A stretch of DNA of 64,000 nucleotides, from NCBI RefSeq assembly GCF_000011305.1, contig NC_004369.1:1922001-1986000 (forward strand). The letters run 5' to 3'. The stretch is from Corynebacterium efficiens YS-314. Its GTDB lineage: Bacteria > Actinomycetota > Actinomycetes > Mycobacteriales > Mycobacteriaceae. This document shows, piece after piece, positions 44,655-56,949 of the stretch (position 1 is the stretch's first letter; every line of letters starts with the position of its first letter). The notes under the pieces were generated by a model that made no database searches, was not told the origin of the DNA, and was given only the letters and a program-made list of their open reading frames with translations. The position numbers and the translations under genes are program-made.

Positions 44655-46757
44655 TCAGAGGGATTCGCGTGAGGCGAGGACATCACTGTCATCGACGACC
44701 ACGTTATCCGAGGTCATCGGGATGACAGTCGGCATGATGACCGGCTGGCGCTTCCACTTCTGCTCCACGAAACGCGAGAGCCTGCGACGCATCTGCTGGA
44801 CCATGCGGTAGGGATCGTTCTCCCCCTCGGCAGCCAGGTCATTCATGGTGGTCTCGGCGAGCTCAGCGACCTCGGGCATCATGGCCTTGGAATCCTCGGA
44901 GAAACCGGTGGTCTCCACCTTCGGACGCTCCAGCAGACGACCGGTGCGGTTATCGATGACACATGTGATCGAGATCAGTCCACCTTCCCCGAGGGAGGTA
45001 CGGTCGGCGAGGATGTCAGCATCGATGTCACCCATGGTGACACCGTCGACGTAAAGGTTACCGACTGGAATCTGACCGACCACGCGGGCCTGACCATTGA
45101 CCAGATCCACGACAACACCGTTCTGCGCCAACACGACATTCTCGCGCTGGACACCGGTGGAGATGGCCAGTTCCTTGTTGGCCCGCAGGTGGCGCCACTC
45201 ACCGTGGACCGGCATGGCGTTCTTCGGACGCGCTGCGTTGTACAGGAAGAGCAGCTCACCGGAGTAACCGTGGCCGGAGGTGTGCACCTTGGCATCACGT
45301 CCGGTGATCACGGTGGCACCGATCTGAGCCAGCATGTTGATCACACCGAAAACCGCTTCCTCATTACCCGGGACGAGCGAGGAGGACAGGATGATCAGGT
45401 CTCCGTCACGGACGGTGATCTGACGGTGTTCACGACGTGCCATACGCGACAGCGCCGCCATCGGCTCACCCTGGGTACCGGTGGTGATGAGCATGACCTT
45501 GTGCGGCGCCATGCGGGAGGCGTCATCCATGGAGATGATCGTTCCGCGGGGTGCCTTGAGGTAGCCCATCTTCTCCGCGATCTCCATGTTGCGGATCATG
45601 GACCGGCCGTTGAAGGCGACCTTGCGGTTCGCGGCGACCGCGGCGTCGACAGCCGCCTGGACACGGTAGACGTTGGAGGCGAAGGAGGCGAGGATAACCC
45701 GCTGCTTGGCCTCACTGACCAGCCGCTTCAGCGTCGGGGCGATCTCCGCCTCGGAACCGGACACGCCCGGGGTGGTGGCGTTCGTGGAATCGCAGAGCAT
45801 GAGATCGACACCCTCGTCACCGAAGCGGGACAGTGCCGGCAGGTCGGTGGGACGACCATCGGTCGGGGTCTGATCCAGTTTGATGTCACCGGTGTGGATG
45901 ACCAGACCGGCAGGGGTCTTGATGGCCAGGCCCAGGCAGTCCGGGATGGAGTGGTTGACAGCCCAGAAACGGATATTGAATGGTCCGCGGTTCTCGTTGG
46001 ACTGCTCGTTCACCTCGATGAGCTTCGGGCGCAGACGGTGCTCCTTGCACTTCGCGGCGATGAGCGCCAGCGTGAAGCGGGAACCGATTATCGGGATGTC
46101 GTGGCGCAGCTTGAGCAGCCACGGGATGGCACCGATGTGGTCTTCATGGCCGTGGGTGACCACGAGCGCCTCGACGCGGTTGAGGTGGTTTTCAATCGGA
46201 CCGAAGTCAGGCAGGATCAGGTCGACGCCGGGTTCACCGGAGGAGGGGAACAGCACACCACAGTCAACGATGAGCAGGCGGTTGTTGTACTCGAACACGG
46301 TCATGTTGCGACCGATTTCGGAGATGCCGCCCAGCGCATAGATGCGCAGGCCGTTGGCGGGTGCCTTCGGGGGTTCAGGCAGTCGCTGCGTCAGGTCAGC
46401 GCCCTGCATGGACTTGACCACGTTACGGCGACCACCCTGGTTGCGCTGACCACGGCCACCCTGGTTGCCGCGGTTACCCTGACCATCCTGGCTCTGGCTA
46501 CCACCGCGGCGGCTGCGACCACCCCGGCTGTTGGAGGAGGAACGGCCACGTCCGGAGTTGTTACCACCCTTGTTCGACGAGTCGGACCCGGTGGATTCCC
46601 GGTTCTCGTTCCCGGTGGTCTTGTCCTTCTGGGTGGTCTGGCTGTTTGATGCTTCAGGAGCCTGGAAGACAGGCGTTTCCACAACAGCATCCTGGCCAGC
46701 CTCCGGTGGGCCCGCCTTGCGGGTGACCTTCCGGGGGCGGTTTCGGGATTCATTCAT
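44655..46757 (-). CDS. rnj: Ribonuclease J
   Basis: Metallo-beta-lactamase/beta-CASP nuclease for RNA maturation and decay, 700 residues. The first 140 or so residues are a disordered Gly/Arg/Asn/Ser-rich region (GGRSRRGGSQSQ..., GNRGNQGGRGQRNQGGRR) resembling an RNA-binding tail; the catalytic core is typical in length. Motif THGHEDHIG (about 199-207) binds the metals, and GDIKLDQTP and the beta-CASP and C-terminal domains follow. It starts immediately after dapA (two bases between), so they are co-transcribed, as in C. glutamicum. Confidence 0.95.
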   Translation of the reverse strand: MNESRNRPRKVTRKAGPPEAGQDAVVETPVFQAPEASNSQTTQKDKTTGNENRESTGSDSSNKGGNNSGRGRSSSNSRGGRSRRGGSQSQDGQGNRGNQGGRGQRNQGGRRNVVKSMQGADLTQRLPEPPKAPANGLRIYALGGISEIGRNMTVFEYNNRLLIVDCGVLFPSSGEPGVDLILPDFGPIENHLNRVEALVVTHGHEDHIGAIPWLLKLRHDIPIIGSRFTLALIAAKCKEHRLRPKLIEVNEQSNENRGPFNIRFWAVNHSIPDCLGLAIKTPAGLVIHTGDIKLDQTPTDGRPTDLPALSRFGDEGVDLMLCDSTNATTPGVSGSEAEIAPTLKRLVSEAKQRVILASFASNVYRVQAAVDAAVAANRKVAFNGRSMIRNMEIAEKMGYLKAPRGTIISMDDASRMAPHKVMLITTGTQGEPMAALSRMARREHRQITVRDGDLIILSSSLVPGNEEAVFGVINMLAQIGATVITGRDAKVHTSGHGYSGELLFLYNAARPKNAMPVHGEWRHLRANKELAISTGVQRENVVLAQNGVVVDLVNGQARVVGQIPVGNLYVDGVTMGDIDADILADRTSLGEGGLISITCVIDNRTGRLLERPKVETTGFSEDSKAMMPEVAELAETTMNDLAAEGENDPYRMVQQMRRRLSRFVEQKWKRQPVIMPTVIPMTSDNVVVDDSDVLASRESL

Positions 46758-46759
46758 AT

Positions 46760-47665
46760 TTATAGAACTCCAGCTTTTTTCATATCTGCACGGAGATCCT
46801 CAAGTTCCTGCTCATTGGGAGCGACAATCGGAAGGCGGGGATCTCCTACGTTGATGCCCTGCAGACGCAGGGCGGCTTTTGCCATGCTGACACCACCCAG
46901 GCGACCCTGGGCCGCGACCAGCGGGGATAGTGTGGCGTTGATTTCCCGCGCACGGGCGAGGTCGCCTTCCTCGAAGCTTGTGTACAGCTCACGCAGAGCA
47001 TTGGGGGCGGCATGTCCGATGACGGAGATGAAGCCTGACCCTCCCAGGGCAAGCCACACGAGATTGAGCGGGTCGTCACCCGAGTACCAGGCGAGACCGG
47101 TCTCCTCAATCAGCGGTGCAGCTGCAACGACATCACCCTTCGCATCTTTCATCGCGAGGATCGTGGGTAATTCGCTGAGACGTCTGATGGTATCAGACTC
47201 AATGGGAATACCTGAACGTCCCGGAATATCGTAGAGACAGATCGGCAGGTCGGTGGCCTGTGCGATCTCCGTGAAATGGCGGACCAGTCCCTCCTGACTC
47301 GGCTTGGAGTAGTAGGGTGTGACCACCAGAAGGCCGTCTGCGCCAACCTCGGCGAAGGCCTCAGCGAGCTCAACAGATGAACGTGTGTTGTTAGTGCCGG
47401 CACCCGCGATGAGCTTGGCACGGTCACCAACTTCCTCGCGGACGGCCTTGAGCAGGGTAAGTTTCTCAGCGGTGGTGACGGTCGGGGATTCGCCGGTGGT
47501 TCCGGCCAGGATCAGGGCATCCACCCCGTTGTCCACCAGGTGTGCCGCGATCTCGCGGCCCGCGGCGACATCAAGGTCGCCGGATTCAGTGAACGGGGTG
47601 ACCATGGCCACTCCGACCGTACCGAAATGCTCAACTCCGGTCTTCGCTGTTAAACCTGTGCTCAT
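46760..47665 (-). CDS. dapA: 4-hydroxy-tetrahydrodipicolinate synthase
   Basis: Condenses pyruvate with aspartate semialdehyde, the first committed step to lysine and diaminopimelate. It is 301 residues from ATG 47665, the same start and length as C. glutamicum DapA. The Schiff-base Lys173 is in [17 protein letters not shown] (55-62) and TPYYSKPSQ bind substrate. It forms a cluster with dapB and thyX and runs into rnj. Confidence 0.97.
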
Positions 47666-47829
47666 GGACACCAAGGTTACCTTCTTCTCTTAGGTCGGGG
47701 TTCACCAACCCCGTAATTTCTGTACTGTTTGCAAAATACCGTCCCCCACGGACAACCGGGGGCACTCCCCAACTCCGGCCGGGCTGCGTTACCTGGAATG
47801 ATACCCGCCCGTCGCGGAGGAACGGGGAT

Positions 47830-48582
47830 CTAGAAATCGGTCACATAGGGGCTGGTGGCCATCTGTGTACCGTCGGCAAGCGTTTCCACCTGGAAATCCC
47901 CGAACACGGTCGGGGCCTGCTGCTTCAGTTTCTCCAGGCAGGCCACAGCCACCGCGCGGATCTCCACGTCGGCGTGCTCGCTGGCGCGCATACCCAGGAA
48001 ATGACGCCAGGACCGGAAATTCCCGGTGACCACGATGCGTGACTCGGTGGCATTCGGCAAAACCGCGCGGGCGGCCTGCCGTGCCTGTTTCTTGCGCAGC
48101 AGCGCATTGGGTTCACCCTCGAGTTTCTCCTCAAGGGCGTTGAGCAGCTCGTTGTAGACGAACCGGTTGTCATCCATGGCGCGGAGGAACAGGGAACGCA
48201 GCTGCGGGTCTTCGTTGATGAGCTCCGGGATGATGACCTCCTGCTCCCCCTCGTGCACGAAGCGCTGGGAGAGCTGGGAGAAGGAGAAATGGCGGTGCCG
48301 CACGAGCTCGTGGGTGGCGGAGCGGGAGATCCCCCGGATGTACATCGTCGCACTGGCATGCTCCAGCAGTGCGGTGTGACCGACCTCCATGATGTGCCGG
48401 AGGTAGGCCGCATTGGTGGCGGTCCGGGGGTTGGGCTTGTCGAAGGTCTCATAGCAGGCCCTGCCCGCGAATTCAACGAGCGCCTCCGCCCCGTGTGCAT
48501 CCGTGTCCCACGCCACGGACGCGGGTGGGGTGAACGATGAGCAGGCGATGAGCTCAACTGACAGTTCGACCGGTTCGGTCAC
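47830..48582 (-). CDS. thyX: Flavin-dependent thymidylate synthase ThyX
   Basis: FAD- and folate-dependent dUMP methylase of 250 residues. The ThyX motif [13 protein letters not shown] occupies residues 95-107. The C-terminal core includes [22 protein letters not shown]. The start is GTG 48582, ten bases after aggag. Located between dapB and dapA as in C. glutamicum. Confidence 0.96.
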   Translation of the reverse strand: MTEPVELSVELIACSSFTPPASVAWDTDAHGAEALVEFAGRACYETFDKPNPRTATNAAYLRHIMEVGHTALLEHASATMYIRGISRSATHELVRHRHFSFSQLSQRFVHEGEQEVIIPELINEDPQLRSLFLRAMDDNRFVYNELLNALEEKLEGEPNALLRKKQARQAARAVLPNATESRIVVTGNFRSWRHFLGMRASEHADVEIRAVAVACLEKLKQQAPTVFGDFQVETLADGTQMATSPYVTDF

Positions 48583-48641
48583 GCTTGTTCGGCTCCTTAA
48601 ATTCTCGGGAAAATCCAGTGTGCGGTGATGGGCGGACCGGT

Positions 48642-49526
<885 letters not shown>

Positions 49527-49568
49527 CTAACCCTTCTTACCGACGGATAAAAAGCATAAGGTTAGGTT

Positions 49569-50261
49569 ATGAATGCAAAAACCATAACCCTTGCACTGTT
49601 CACCACCGCCCTGCTGGCCGGCGTGGCCGGCTGCAACGGTGATGGTGGCTCAACCGGGCCCACGACGATCACCACCACGGCTCCCACCAGCACTGTGGCG
49701 GCCCCCTCGCCGACCACTCCATCCGATACCCCGTCGATGACGACGACCACCAGCGTGGTGACGGCATCACAGACGCCGGGGACGAGCGTCGATAAGCCCG
49801 ACCCGACCACACCTGCCACCCAACCGCTGGGAAATCCGGACATGGAACGAAAGATCCGGTACCCAGAGGGTGCCTACGACCTGTCTGTCACCAATGTGCG
49901 CATGGCAGAACATGACACCTTCACCCGCGTGGTCTTCGACTTCGGCGGTACCGGCATGCCCGGTTGGTGGACAAACTACACCGCCCAGCCGACACAACAG
50001 GCCTCCGGCCTCCCCGTTGAGGTAGGCGGGGACTCCTTCCTCGAGATCAGTCTCGACGGCATCGCCCTCCCACCGGAGGCCGCGGTCCCCGGGGTCGAGT
50101 TCGGTTCCTTCGGTGGTGCCGGCATCGTCGACGAGGTTGTCCTCACCACCATCTTCGAGGCCCGTGCCCAGTTCTTCATCGGCATGTCGGGACCACCCCG
50201 CAACTACTCCGTCACGCTGTTGCAGGAACCGACCCGTGTGGTGGTGGACCTCATGCACTGA
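49569..50261 (+). CDS. Secreted lipoprotein with AMIN-like domain
   Basis: A 230-residue envelope protein. A signal peptide ends in lipobox VAGC (Cys22). A Thr/Ser/Pro-rich linker of about 65 residues, probably extended and possibly glycosylated, follows. The C-terminal domain (about 90-230) has the pattern of the actinobacterial AMIN-like family (VRMAEHDTFTRVVFDFGG..., FLEISLDGIA..., and the end ...VTLLQEPTRVVVDL). This suggests a cell-wall or glycan-binding role, which is inference. Monocistronic, with ttaggtt-type sequence just before the start. Confidence 0.78.
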   Translation: MNAKTITLALFTTALLAGVAGCNGDGGSTGPTTITTTAPTSTVAAPSPTTPSDTPSMTTTTSVVTASQTPGTSVDKPDPTTPATQPLGNPDMERKIRYPEGAYDLSVTNVRMAEHDTFTRVVFDFGGTGMPGWWTNYTAQPTQQASGLPVEVGGDSFLEISLDGIALPPEAAVPGVEFGSFGGAGIVDEVVLTTIFEARAQFFIGMSGPPRNYSVTLLQEPTRVVVDLMH

Positions 50262-50305
50262 CGCAGCTGACGCCCCCTGGTACAAGCGGGTGACAACACA
50301 ACAAC

Positions 50306-50346
50306 GACGGCCCCACCGGGAAAACCCATCCCGGGGGGCCGCCGTC
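50306..50346. terminator. Terminator between the AMIN-like gene and pnp
   Basis: GC-rich imperfect stem gacggccc...ccggg / cccgg...ggccgccgtc between convergent genes; poor U-tract. Confidence 0.65.
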
Positions 50347-50366
50347 AGTTCCGTTCGGGGAGGGGA

Positions 50367-52625
50367 TTAATCCTCCTCGACCACCGGAACGAGCGAGATC
50401 TTGCCGCGGTTGTCGATGTCGGCGATCTCCACCTGGAGCTTCTCACCGACGGTGACCACGTCCTCGACCTTCTCTACACGCTTGCCGTTGCCCAGCTTGG
50501 AGATGTGGACCAGGCCGTCACGGCCCGGCAGCAGGGACACGAACGCGCCGAAGGCGGTGGCCTTGACCACAGTGCCCAGGAAACGCTCGCCGACCTTCGG
50601 CAGCTGTGGGTTGGCCAGGGCGTTGATCTTCTCGATCGCGGCCTCGGCAGCCTCACCGCTGGCGGCGGAGATGAACACGGTGCCGTCATCCTCAATGGAG
50701 ATGTTCGCACCGGTCTCCTCGGTCAGGGCGTTGATGTTCTTGCCCTTCGGTCCGATCAGCTCACCGATCTTGGAAACCGGGATCTGGATGGTGGTGATGC
50801 GCGGGGCGAACTGGCTCATCTCATCGGGTCCGTCGATGACCTCGGCCATGGTCTCGAGGATGGCGAGACGGGCATCGCGTGCCTGCTCCAGGGCATCGGC
50901 AAGAACCTTGGAGGGGATGCCGTCGAGCTTGGTGTCCAGCTGCAGTGCGGTGATGAACTCGGCGGTGCCTGCGACCTTGAAGTCCATATCACCGAAGGCA
51001 TCCTCGGCACCGAGGATATCGGTGAGGGCGACGTATTCGGTCTTGCCGTCGACCTCATCGGAGACCAGGCCCATGGCGATACCGGCCACCGGTGCCTTCA
51101 GGGGCACACCGGCGTTGTACAGCGACAGCGTGGAAGCACAGACGGAACCCATGGAGGTGGAACCGTTGGACCCCAGCGCCTCGGAGACCTGACGGATGGC
51201 GTACGGGAAATCCTCGCGGGACGGGATCACCGGCAGCACGGCACGCTCGGCGAGCGCACCATGGCCGATCTCACGACGCTTGGGGGAACCCACACGACCC
51301 GTCTCACCGGTGGAGTACGGCGGGAAGTTATAGTGGTGCATGTAACGCTTGGTGTCCACCGGCGCCAGGGAATCGATATGCTGCTCCATCTTGAGCATGT
51401 CCAGGGTGGTGACACCGAGGATCTGGGTCTCGCCGCGCTCGAAGAGGGAGGAACCGTGTGCACGTGGGATCAGTTCGACCTCCACGCCGAGATCACGGAT
51501 ATCGGAGACTCCGCGACCGTCGATGCGGAACCCCTCGGAGAGGATCTTGCCGCGCACGATCTTCTTCATGAGCGAGTTGTAGGCTGCACGGATCTCCTTG
51601 GAGGCAACAGCGGCACCGAGGTCATCCTCGAAACGGCCGATCAGCTTCTCCTCGACCTCAACCATGAAGTCATTGGTGGCGTTCTCGCGCTCGTTCTTGC
51701 CCTTGATGGTCATCAGCTGGGTCAGCTTCTTGGAGGCCTGCTTCTCCACCGCTGCGTACACCTCATCGGAGTAGGCGGGGAACAGCGGGAACTCACGGGT
51801 CTCCTTGGCCACGCGCTGGGCCAGACCCTCCTGAGCACGGCACAGCAGATCAATGAACGGCTTCGCGGCCTCCAGGCCCTCGGCGACGGTCTTCTCTGTC
51901 GGGGCGGGTGCTCCCTCCTTGATGCGCTCGACGACGTTCTCGGAGGCACCGGCCTCCACCATCATCACGGCGACATCGGAGAAGGTCTTGTTTCCACGCT
52001 TGCGCTCAACGAGACGGCCGGCGACAACGAGCTCGAAGACGGAGGCCTTCTGCTGCTCAGCGGTGGGGAATGCCACCCACTGCCCCTCGGGGTGGTTCTC
52101 ATCGGCGATCAGTGCCATGCGGACACCGCCGACGGCACCGGAGACCGGCAGACCGGAGATGCGGGTGGCGGCGGAGGCACCGTTGATGGCCACGACATCG
52201 TAGCTGTCCTCGGGGCTGACGGACATGACGGTGATGATCACCTGGACCTCGTTGCGCAGCCCCTTGACGAAGGTGGGGCGCAGCGGACGGTCGATCAGAC
52301 GACAGGCCAGGATGGCCTCCGTGGAGGGGCGGCCCTCACGGCGGAAGAAGGAACCGGGGATACGGCCGGCGGCGTACATACGTTCTTCCACGTCCACGGT
52401 CAGCGGGAAGAAATCGAGGCCTTCGCGGGGCTGGTTGGATGCGGTGGTGGTGGCCAGCAGCATCGTCTCATCGTCGAGGTAAGTGGTCACAGCACCATCT
52501 GCCTGGCGGGCCAGCTGGCCGGTCTCGAAACGGATGGTGCGGGTTCCGAAGTCACCGTTGTCAATGGTGGCGATGGCTTCAATAACGCCATAGTCGGTGT
52601 CTTCGAAATACTTAACTTCGCTCAT
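50367..52625 (-). CDS. pnp: Polynucleotide phosphorylase
   Basis: 3'-5' phosphorolytic exoribonuclease, 752 residues. Two RNase PH domains flank an alpha-helical domain. The second PH core has [17 protein letters not shown] and [13 protein letters not shown]. The KH domain ([21 protein letters not shown]) and S1 domain ([26 protein letters not shown]) close the protein. ATG 52625 follows gaggag. rpsO lies directly upstream, the widely conserved rpsO-pnp order. Confidence 0.97.
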   Translation of the reverse strand: MSEVKYFEDTDYGVIEAIATIDNGDFGTRTIRFETGQLARQADGAVTTYLDDETMLLATTTASNQPREGLDFFPLTVDVEERMYAAGRIPGSFFRREGRPSTEAILACRLIDRPLRPTFVKGLRNEVQVIITVMSVSPEDSYDVVAINGASAATRISGLPVSGAVGGVRMALIADENHPEGQWVAFPTAEQQKASVFELVVAGRLVERKRGNKTFSDVAVMMVEAGASENVVERIKEGAPAPTEKTVAEGLEAAKPFIDLLCRAQEGLAQRVAKETREFPLFPAYSDEVYAAVEKQASKKLTQLMTIKGKNERENATNDFMVEVEEKLIGRFEDDLGAAVASKEIRAAYNSLMKKIVRGKILSEGFRIDGRGVSDIRDLGVEVELIPRAHGSSLFERGETQILGVTTLDMLKMEQHIDSLAPVDTKRYMHHYNFPPYSTGETGRVGSPKRREIGHGALAERAVLPVIPSREDFPYAIRQVSEALGSNGSTSMGSVCASTLSLYNAGVPLKAPVAGIAMGLVSDEVDGKTEYVALTDILGAEDAFGDMDFKVAGTAEFITALQLDTKLDGIPSKVLADALEQARDARLAILETMAEVIDGPDEMSQFAPRITTIQIPVSKIGELIGPKGKNINALTEETGANISIEDDGTVFISAASGEAAEAAIEKINALANPQLPKVGERFLGTVVKATAFGAFVSLLPGRDGLVHISKLGNGKRVEKVEDVVTVGEKLQVEIADIDNRGKISLVPVVEED

Positions 52626-52798
52626 ATGCGAGTTGTTCTCCTCATGTTTAGTTCTTTCGGTGATCATCGGTGCCACCGTTAATGCTGTCTTCATACAACG
52701 TTGGAAATTCTACCAGCTCATGCAGGATAACCCCAGTACCGGTTTTCACTGTGGACAATGGTGTTATATTCACCGAAACGGGCTGCAGGAACGCCGAA

Positions 52799-52841
52799 AC
52801 CGCCCCGCCTCCCTGCCATAACGGCGGGGAAACGGGGCGGT
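52799..52841. terminator. Nested stem-loop between rpsO and pnp
   Basis: Outer stem accgccccg / cggggcggt around an inner ccctgcc-ataac-ggcgggg stem. There is no real U-tract on the minus strand, so it may be an RNA-processing site rather than a terminator; such a hairpin between rpsO and pnp is known in other bacteria. Confidence 0.6.
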
Positions 52842-52884
52842 GCGCCTTCCATATCCTGGCGCTTGGGCCGGGAACAGGAGGGAA

Positions 52885-53154
52885 TTAGCGACGCAGGCCG
52901 AGGCGTGCGATCAGGTCACGGTAACGGTCGACGTTGTTGTCGGCCAGGTACTTCAGCAGGCCGCGACGACGACCGACGAGCAGCAGCAGACCACGACGGG
53001 AGTGGTGATCGTGCTTGTGGAACTTCAGGTGCTCGGTCAGGGTGTTGATGCGGTTGGTCAGCATCGCGATCTGTGCCTCTGGGGAACCGGTGTCGGTCTC
53101 GTGCAGACCGTACTCGGCGAGGATGGACTTCTTCTGCTCGGAAGTAAGAGCCAT
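52885..53154 (-). CDS. rpsO: Ribosomal protein S15
   Basis: An 89-residue 30S protein binding 16S rRNA. Conserved features are [23 protein letters not shown] and [21 protein letters not shown]. Length and sequence are typical. It precedes pnp. Confidence 0.98.
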   Translation of the reverse strand: MALTSEQKKSILAEYGLHETDTGSPEAQIAMLTNRINTLTEHLKFHKHDHHSRRGLLLLVGRRRGLLKYLADNNVDRYRDLIARLGLRR

Positions 53155-53307
53155 GAGGATATCTCCTAGTTATTTCAGTCCGCATGAAGTGTTTTCACCA
53201 CGCACCCCTGACAAGCAGGCGGGTGATGTACTTTCTGCAACTGTTGCGGACCACAGTCACAAAACCGTCCGTCAGCTTAACACCGGCAGGCTGAACCACC
53301 CAAATGG

Positions 53308-54258
53308 CTAGTTGTTTGCGGCCACCCGACCCACGCGGGTCATGAACTCGGACAGGAACCGGTCCACATCGACTGCCACGGCCGCACGAGCGGTGCGCAC
53401 GGGATCGTTGAGGCGGACCTCATCACCGATGGTGCGGCCCCGGGTCTCACCCTCCACATCGACCTTGAGGTTGATCGGCAACAGGGTGACCAGGGACGGG
53501 TCGACGGCCACACCCACGGCCAACGGGTCATGGAGACCACAGCCACCCAGGTGCGGGGCGGTGGTCTCATAGGCCTTGATGTAGTAGTCGGTCATGTCCG
53601 CCAGGGCGATGGCAGCCGGGGTGCCCAGCTCACGCCACTGCGCGGTGTGCCTGGAGGTCAGCAGGGTCTGCAGGGTGACATCCAGGCCGATCATGGTCAC
53701 ATCGGCCGCCGCACGGAAGACATTGTTGGCGGCATCCGGGTCCTGGTTGATGTTGGCTTCGGCCCAGGGGCTGACATTGCCCGGGACGGTGAGCGCACCG
53801 CCCATGATGACGATGTGGGCGTTGTCCGCGAAGGCCGCATCCTTCGCGGCGGCCGCCGCGATGTTGGTCAGCGGACCGGTGGCGATGATGACCAGATCGT
53901 CGCCGTGTTCACGCACGGAATCGATGAGGAAATCCACACCACCTTCGCGGGCCTCGGCGCGGGCCTTCTCCAGGGCGACCTCGCCGATACCGTTGGCACC
54001 GTGGATGAAGGCGGAGATGTCCAGGACCTCGAACCCGTCGCGCATGAGGGCATGGGGCTCACCGAGGTAAACCGGAACATCGGGGGCCCCGAACAGTTCC
54101 AGCAGCGCGAGGTTGTTCGCAGCGCCGGTGTCCAGCAGGACGTTGCCGTAGGTGCAGGTCACGCCGATGACCTCCAGCTCCGGGGAGCCCAGGGCGTAGG
54201 CCAGTGCGAGAGCATCATCGATGCCGGTGTCCAGGTCCAGGATGGCCTTCTTGGTCAT
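53308..54258 (-). CDS. iunH: Inosine-uridine-preferring nucleoside hydrolase
   Basis: Ca2+-dependent N-ribohydrolase, 316 residues. The family motif DLDTGIDDALAL (residues 8-19) supplies the calcium-binding aspartates. VIMGGAL and the EANINQDPDAAN region are conserved. Substrate preference (purine or pyrimidine nucleosides) cannot be read from sequence by eye. It lies 73 bases after ribF on the same strand. Confidence 0.9.
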   Translation of the reverse strand: MTKKAILDLDTGIDDALALAYALGSPELEVIGVTCTYGNVLLDTGAANNLALLELFGAPDVPVYLGEPHALMRDGFEVLDISAFIHGANGIGEVALEKARAEAREGGVDFLIDSVREHGDDLVIIATGPLTNIAAAAAKDAAFADNAHIVIMGGALTVPGNVSPWAEANINQDPDAANNVFRAAADVTMIGLDVTLQTLLTSRHTAQWRELGTPAAIALADMTDYYIKAYETTAPHLGGCGLHDPLAVGVAVDPSLVTLLPINLKVDVEGETRGRTIGDEVRLNDPVRTARAAVAVDVDRFLSEFMTRVGRVAANN

Positions 54259-54331
54259 GTGGGGCTTGCCTTTCCGTCAGGTGGTGGTGAAACACTTCTC
54301 GGGAGACCATCCTAGGCCCGTGGGCGGGGCC

Positions 54332-55366
<1,035 letters not shown>

Positions 55367-55388
55367 TTACGGCATAGACTTCTCAGGC

Positions 55389-56282
55389 ATGAATGATCCC
55401 GTCCAGAACTCAGGTCTCGTCGTGGTGGACAAACCCGCCGGAATGACATCACACGATGTGGTATCAAAACTGCGCCGTGCCTTCTCCACCCGCAAGGTGG
55501 GGCACGCCGGCACCCTTGATCCCATGGCCACCGGTGTGCTGGTGGTCGGCATCGAGCGTGGTACACGTTTCCTCGCGCACCTGGTGGCCACCACCAAGGC
55601 CTACGATGCCACCATCCGGCTCGGCGCCTCCACCACCACCGATGACCGGGAGGGGGACGTTGTATTCTCGGCTGACGCCTCGACGCTTGACGACGAACAG
55701 ATCACCACCGCCGTCACCTCGCTGACCGGGGAGATCATGCAGAAACCCGCGAGTGTGTCCGCCATCAAGATCGACGGGAAGCGGGCCCATGAACGGGTCC
55801 GCGACGGTGAGGTGGTGGATATTCCGGCGCGCCCGGTAACCGTGAGCGTGTTCGACGTGCTGGAGCAGCGACGCGAGGGTGGCTTCGTGGATCTGGATGT
55901 GCGGGTGCACTGTTCCTCCGGCACCTATATCCGTTCCCTGGCGCGTGACCTGGGGGCCGCCCTGGGGGTGGGTGGACACCTGACCGCGCTGCGTCGCACC
56001 GAGGTGGGGCCCTTCACCCTGGAGGATGCGATCCCCCTGGCTGACCTCCAGGACAACGCCCGGTTATCCCTGAGCCTGGATGAGGCACTGGCCCGTTCCT
56101 ATCCTGTCCTGGAGATCACCGAGGCCGAGGGTGAGGCACTGTCGATGGGCAAGTGGCTGGAACCGCGTGGACTGAAGGGTGTGCACGCGGCGGTCACCCC
56201 GTCGGGCCGGTCGATCGCCCTGGTCGAGGAGAAGGGGAAACGCCTGGCCACCGTGTTCGTAGCGCGTCCCAACACCCTGTGA
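55389..56282 (+). CDS. truB: tRNA pseudouridine-55 synthase
   Basis: Forms pseudouridine 55 in the T-loop of tRNAs. It is 297 residues from ATG 55389. The catalytic Asp44 is in GHAGTLDPMATGVL. The later KPASVSAIKIDGKRAHERVR and CSSGTYIRSLARDLG blocks are conserved. The frame is open upstream to 55299, but that extension overlaps ribF. Convergent with pptA. Confidence 0.96.
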   Translation: MNDPVQNSGLVVVDKPAGMTSHDVVSKLRRAFSTRKVGHAGTLDPMATGVLVVGIERGTRFLAHLVATTKAYDATIRLGASTTTDDREGDVVFSADASTLDDEQITTAVTSLTGEIMQKPASVSAIKIDGKRAHERVRDGEVVDIPARPVTVSVFDVLEQRREGGFVDLDVRVHCSSGTYIRSLARDLGAALGVGGHLTALRRTEVGPFTLEDAIPLADLQDNARLSLSLDEALARSYPVLEITEAEGEALSMGKWLEPRGLKGVHAAVTPSGRSIALVEEKGKRLATVFVARPNTL

Positions 56283-56292
56283 CCGTATCCCT

Positions 56293-56949
56293 TCAGGTCA
56301 CGGCGGTGGCGGCGATGACATAACCGTCGCGAAGCACCCAGCGCCCGGAGATGAACGGCACCGGGGTGGGGCGCACGAGCAGGTAGGACACGAAGGTGCC
56401 GTCGTCACGCAGGTCGATCTCCGCCTGCTCGAAACCCAGCCACCGGTGGGTCAGCGGGAACCACGCCTTGTAGGTGGCCTCCTTCGCGCAGAACAGCAGC
56501 CGGTCGGCGCAGTGGATGCCCTTGTCCTCCAGACGTTTGAGCTGGGGCACCTCCCCCACCCTGGCGATGGATCCCAGGACATCCTTGGGCAGGGGCTCAG
56601 CCGGTTCGGCATCCAGGCCCATCGAGCGCACCAGCAGGCGCGGTGCCACCACGGCCGCCCGGAAACCATCGGTGTGGGTCAGGGAACCCGACACCGACGA
56701 CGGCCACAGGGGCATACCCCGCTCACCGCGGAGGATGGGATCCCCGCTGTCCCGCCCCAGTTCACGTAACGCCTGGTGGGCACACCACCGGGCGTCCCCG
56801 AACTCAGCCTTGCGGATATCGACCGCATGCGCCACCAGGGCCTTCTCCAGGGGATGGAGACGGTGGAAATTGTCCAGGTTCAGGTCCCCATCATCGGTTC
56901 TGATGAATGAGAACTTCGCGGATCCCGGAAAGAGGGACTCATCCAGCAT
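56293..56949 (-). CDS. pptA: 4'-phosphopantetheinyl transferase (Sfp/EntD type)
   Basis: Activates carrier proteins by attaching phosphopantetheine. In corynebacteria PptA modifies fatty acid synthase I and the mycolate-condensing Pks13. The 218-residue protein has the family signatures VSGSLTHTDGF (substrate His/Asp), SMGLDAEPAEP with the Mg-binding Asp/Glu, and FCAKEATYKAWFPLT. Its start codon lies inside the 3' end of the metallophosphatase gene (11-base overlap), so the two are coupled. Confidence 0.93.
   Translation of the reverse strand: MLDESLFPGSAKFSFIRTDDGDLNLDNFHRLHPLEKALVAHAVDIRKAEFGDARWCAHQALRELGRDSGDPILRGERGMPLWPSSVSGSLTHTDGFRAAVVAPRLLVRSMGLDAEPAEPLPKDVLGSIARVGEVPQLKRLEDKGIHCADRLLFCAKEATYKAWFPLTHRWLGFEQAEIDLRDDGTFVSYLLVRPTPVPFISGRWVLRDGYVIAATAVT

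Noticed and set aside
45189..46649. 486-codon open frame opposite rnj
   Set aside because: Shadow of the RNase J coding sequence; low-complexity and without family features.
49550..49572. DtxR-like half-site (taaggttaggtta) before the AMIN-like lipoprotein
   Set aside because: Only the left half fits the 19-bp iron box; the right half does not match, so iron control is unsupported.
50505..52682. 725-codon open frame on the plus strand opposite pnp
   Set aside because: It mirrors the codon pattern of pnp in a high-GC genome and has composition unlike a real protein (His/Gly/Leu-rich, no recognisable domain). There is no separate promoter or ribosome binding site signal.
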